Source of the DNA: Pseudocercospora fijiensis CIRAD86 | Lineage: Eukaryota; Ascomycota; Dothideomycetes; Mycosphaerellales; Mycosphaerellaceae | Direction: 5' to 3' | Assembly: GCF_000340215.1 (NCBI RefSeq) | Contig: NW_006921532.1 | Location: 9,965,418 to 9,987,111, forward strand | Length of the DNA: 21,694 nucleotides | Shown here: one piece after another, positions 19,221-21,694 of the stretch | How the letters are laid out: each line of letters starts with the position of its first letter | Numbering within the stretch: the first letter of the stretch is position 1 | Made by a program: the position numbers and the translations under genes | Notes under the pieces: generated by a model | The model's database searches: none | What the model was told of the DNA's origin: nothing | The model's input: only the letters and a program-made list of their open reading frames with translations

Positions 19221-19862
19221 CTAATCCGCTATAAACCGACGCCGAATTTTAGCTAGAAGCTATATATCTTTATTTTAAAGAGTAACCCGCTTCGTATAGA
19301 TAGTAAGGAGGTTTAAAAGCTTAAGCTCGGTTACGAGAAATGCCTCTATAGCTTCCTAAAGAGTACTAATCGCCTTAGCCGTAAATCGTATACTAGACCG
19401 AAAATCTAATATAATTTCTCGGACGAGTCGCTAGAAGGGAGTCTTAGGGATTAAAAGCTCGGTCCCTCTTTTGTTTTAGAAAAGCCGGATCTAGCGAAGG
19501 GTAATAGTACCTAGTTTAAAGCGCCGCTTCTTTATCGTCGAGTCCTGCCTTATTCCCTTTTTTTTAATAGAAAGATAACTTTTCTTCGCGATAGCCTTCG
19601 TCCGCCTACTCTTTTTAGCCTTCTCCTATCTACCTAAAGCCTTCTTATTTTTCGGTACTATTTTCCGAGAAACCCCCTTCCTTCGTATATACTATAGAGA
19701 GTCTTACTCTTCCGATATCTCGTTCTCGCTACGGTCTCCCTATACTTAGCTTACTTTACCCTTACCCTTTAGCCTCTAAAGATATTTATCTATACGTTTA
19801 AGCGACGAGGGTATATCGGTAGGATCTAGAAAATTAATAAGTATATAATCGTAAGGAAATAT
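19221..19862 (-). pseudogene. divergent histone H3 variant, CenH3-like, long N-tail, intronless
   Basis: One minus frame without introns. The N-terminal tail is about 120 residues: NFLDPTDIPSSLKRIDKYL, an acidic bit (DRSENEISEE), then a strongly basic run (NKKALGR, KAKKSRRTKAIAKKSYLS). The histone fold follows: KLGTITLR, TELLIPKTPF, RLVREIILDF, IRFTAKAISTL, EAIEAFLVTELKLLNLLTIY, TKRVTL, NKDI and LLAKIRRRF. Compared with H3, two residues are inserted before TELLI and helix 2/loop residues are replaced. A long tail and a divergent core are hallmarks of centromeric H3 (CENP-A/Cse4), but no diagnostic residue proves it; another H3 variant is possible. Breaks are TAA/TAG at H3 Gln positions. The start is taken at ATA 19862 (ATG if RIP is undone); the frame is open to about 19980. 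The end is TAG 19221. Confidence 0.85.
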
Positions 19863-20218
19863 TAATGCTTCTTGCCTTCTAGAATGAATAGTCTTCTATT
19901 AAACCGCCTTAGTAGGTTATCGTTAGATTCGTATAAAGGATAGTAGCTTAAGGAAGAGGAGGTAGCCGGCTTAGGAAGGCCTAAAGAGCCGAATCCTTAA
20001 GGTATATTTATCTTTAAGAATATAGGGAAAGGGAAGAAGGAGAGGAAGAGCGAATAGAGAATTAGAAATAGTCCGTAGGTAAGCGGGGTCGGTTACTATA
20101 GCAACTAGTCTATTTAGGTCCTAGGAATTCGAAACATATTTTAGATATATACCGGCTATATATACCGGCTATATTATCTTATACGTAAACGCTTTGTCTC
20201 CTTAAAGCTACTCTAAGC
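19863..20218. other. intergenic stretch between the H3 variant and the hAT transposase
   Basis: No gene supported. Motif copies TAGCCGGC (19973-19980) and paired TACCGGCTA (20150-20158, 20163-20171) are present; the latter pair lies just beyond the transposase C-terminus and could belong to the hAT element end. No clear terminal inverted repeat was seen. Confidence 0.4.
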
Positions 20219-20649
20219 CTATATATATTTCCGCTTCTCGACCTAGTATCGCCTTCTACCTCCGCCCTCCTCCTCTTCGTTATCGCTAATTAGGGTTTCG
20301 CTTAGACTAAATTTCGTATTCTCTTCGCGCTCCTAGGTTTCTTCGATCTTAAGGTTTTCTAATTCCTCGATTAACTCCTTTAGTATAATCTTTAGTAACC
20401 TACCTTAGCGACTCTAGTAGAGGAGATAGTATCGGAATACTATAATAGATTCGAAGGTAGTAGGCGAGTATATTCGATTAAAGCGGCCCTAGTAACGAGC
20501 GATACTAAAAGACCTCTTATAGCCTATACCTACGCTCGGGATAGCGAGGACGTCCCGAGCGACCGACGCTATTATTAGAAACTTAGGCTCTAACCGCTAC
20601 TATATAGCGAGAATATCGTCTCTAAATTCGTCTAGAAGACCGGTAAAAT

Positions 20650-20695
20650 CTAGAGATTATTAGCCCTCTTTCCGAGCCTACGGGTTTATACTTAC
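20650..20695 (-). other. intron in the hAT transposase (46 nt)
   Basis: Donor GA|GTAAGTAT, branch-like GGCTAATAA, acceptor CTCTAG. Splicing restores the frame between the RNase H-like part (EEFDLY) and the dimerisation domain (NFTGLLDEF); without it the domain is out of frame. Confidence 0.8.
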
Positions 20696-21565
20696 TCGCG
20701 CGCTAATAGAGATCGAACTCTTCTTTATTTACTTTAGTAGTTGCTTCCTTTTCTGCCTCTACTTCCTACCTACGAAATAGGTATAATATCGGAGCCTTCT
20801 AAACCTTCTTTTTCTTTATAGGAGCTATATTTAGACTAGTTTCTTTCCGACGCTCGTAGAATATCTTTTCTAGAATAGTCTAGTAATACTTCGGCTATAC
20901 CTCGTCTGCCTTCTATTCCGGCCTCTACTAGTATATATCCTTTTCTACCGGGTTAAGTAAGTACGTAACGCTATAGATATCCCCGAACGACCTAAAGGTA
21001 GCACTATAATATTTATATAACTTAGTATAGGAGGTGTCTATAGCTTTCGTTATAGCTACTTTCTAGGGAACGCTCTTCTTAGCTAGCTTAGCTACGGTTT
21101 CCTCGAGCTCGTTAAAGAGCTAGTTATAGTACGTAAAGATAAGGTAGATCGTCGGTCCTTAGGTTCTTCTAATCGTAGTAGTAACCTTCGCGTAATGCTT
21201 ACTAATATCGACGAGATACTCTACTTAGCGCTATTCGGCGGTAGTAAGGCCGAGCTACTTAATACCCTCGGAACTCTAATAGATCTCGAGAGCGGTACGT
21301 AAAGTATATCCTCTTATAACTATATAGAAAGTCGAATCGAACCGAGTCTTAATATCTTAGGTAAAACGGAGTAGGCGCTAAGGAGGCCGCTTTTACTATC
21401 GCTTATTCTATACGATATTCTAGGTATCGGTTTTAGAGCGCTCGATTAGGTTCTTTTAAATAGCCTCGAATCGGTTATATCTCTATAAGCTCGAGTTTAT
21501 ATATATTACTAGACGACGAAGCTAGAGAAAAAAGGTTAGAACTATACTAGGTTGCTAGCTATAGG

Positions 21566-21574
21566 TACCGGCTA
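21566..21574. repeat. TACCGGCTA motif near the hAT 5' side
   Basis: Another copy of the 9-bp motif scattered from 15.8 kb onward. It lies within the open frame upstream of the recognisable hAT core, so this segment may be an intron or an insertion. Confidence 0.4.
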
Positions 21575-21694
21575 CGGATAAAAGTTATACCTTATATAAA
21601 ACGAGAGCGAGGCTCTCCTCCTTATCCCGTTTTATTACTATAACGAGTTTCTCGACTTTCGACTCCAAGCTCTGAGGCACGTAAACATCTTCTA

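Larger units (their letters stand above)
20219..21694 (-). pseudogene. hAT-family transposase, RIP-mutated, N-terminus outside the window
   Basis: hAT transposases excise and reinsert elements by cut and paste. The frame enters at the window end (EDVYVPQSLESK, which may be separated by an unseen intron), then LRRLVIYINSSL and KTRFDSTFYIVIRG (about 21315-21350), the conserved RxDST segment of the RNase H-like fold. Next are GPTIYLIFTYYNQLFNELEE, LYKYYSATFRSFGDIYSVTY and a basic part (IKKKKV). After an intron at 20650-20695 comes the C-terminal dimerisation domain: LLDEFRDDILAI, then VARDVLAIPSVGIGYKRSF and SIARY. An acidic tail (LISDNEEEE) ends near TAG 20219. Stops are TAA/TAG only. The hAT family call is firm; the subfamily is not determined. 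Confidence 0.9.

Overview
The window looks like a heavily mutated, repeat-rich stretch of a filamentous ascomycete (Pezizomycotina) genome. TA dinucleotides are very common, CA and TG are scarce outside a few patches, and CG is retained. Almost every recognisable reading frame is broken only by TAA/TAG at positions where relatives carry Gln or Trp. That is the signature of repeat-induced point mutation (RIP, C to T in CpA, on both strands). Introns are short (44-79 nt) with fungal-type donors and CTAAY/CTRAY branch sites. No gene here looks functional as it stands; almost everything is best called a RIP-mutated pseudogene.

Layout. (1) 1-6079, plus strand: the 3' part of a Ty3/Gypsy chromovirus, with gag (zinc knuckle), a pol that stays in one frame (protease, RT, RNase H, integrase, C-terminal chromodomain), an extra antisense Cys-rich/coiled-coil ORF, a purine tract and a 346-bp 3' LTR. 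(2) 6080-about 9600, minus strand: a second Ty3/Gypsy element whose integrase frame is cut exactly at the LTR of the first, so element 1 is nested in element 2. (3) 9965-12591, minus: a long multi-exon gene of unknown function with at least one, probably two, short introns. (4) about 12640-14640, minus: a second long degenerate frame of unknown function. (5) 14640-16600: inverted and direct repeats and two plus-strand ORFs of unknown function (15075-15653 and 16073-16597). (6) 16923-17493 and 19221-19862, minus: two clearly different histone H3-family genes, one H3-like with two introns and one CenH3-like, without introns and with a long tail. A tandem duplication of about 355 bp lies between them. 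(7) 20219-21694, minus: a hAT transposase with one intron, running off the window end.

The unexpected content is the pair of divergent H3-family genes and unrecognised long genes embedded in a RIP-mutated transposon field. A 12-bp tandem repeat sits inside an H3 intron and recurs as free-standing copies, and a 9-bp TAGCCGGYA motif is scattered through 15.8-21.6 kb. I infer that these genes were duplicated, perhaps as cargo of a mobile or accessory segment, and then mutated by RIP. The window alone cannot show whether intact parents exist elsewhere.
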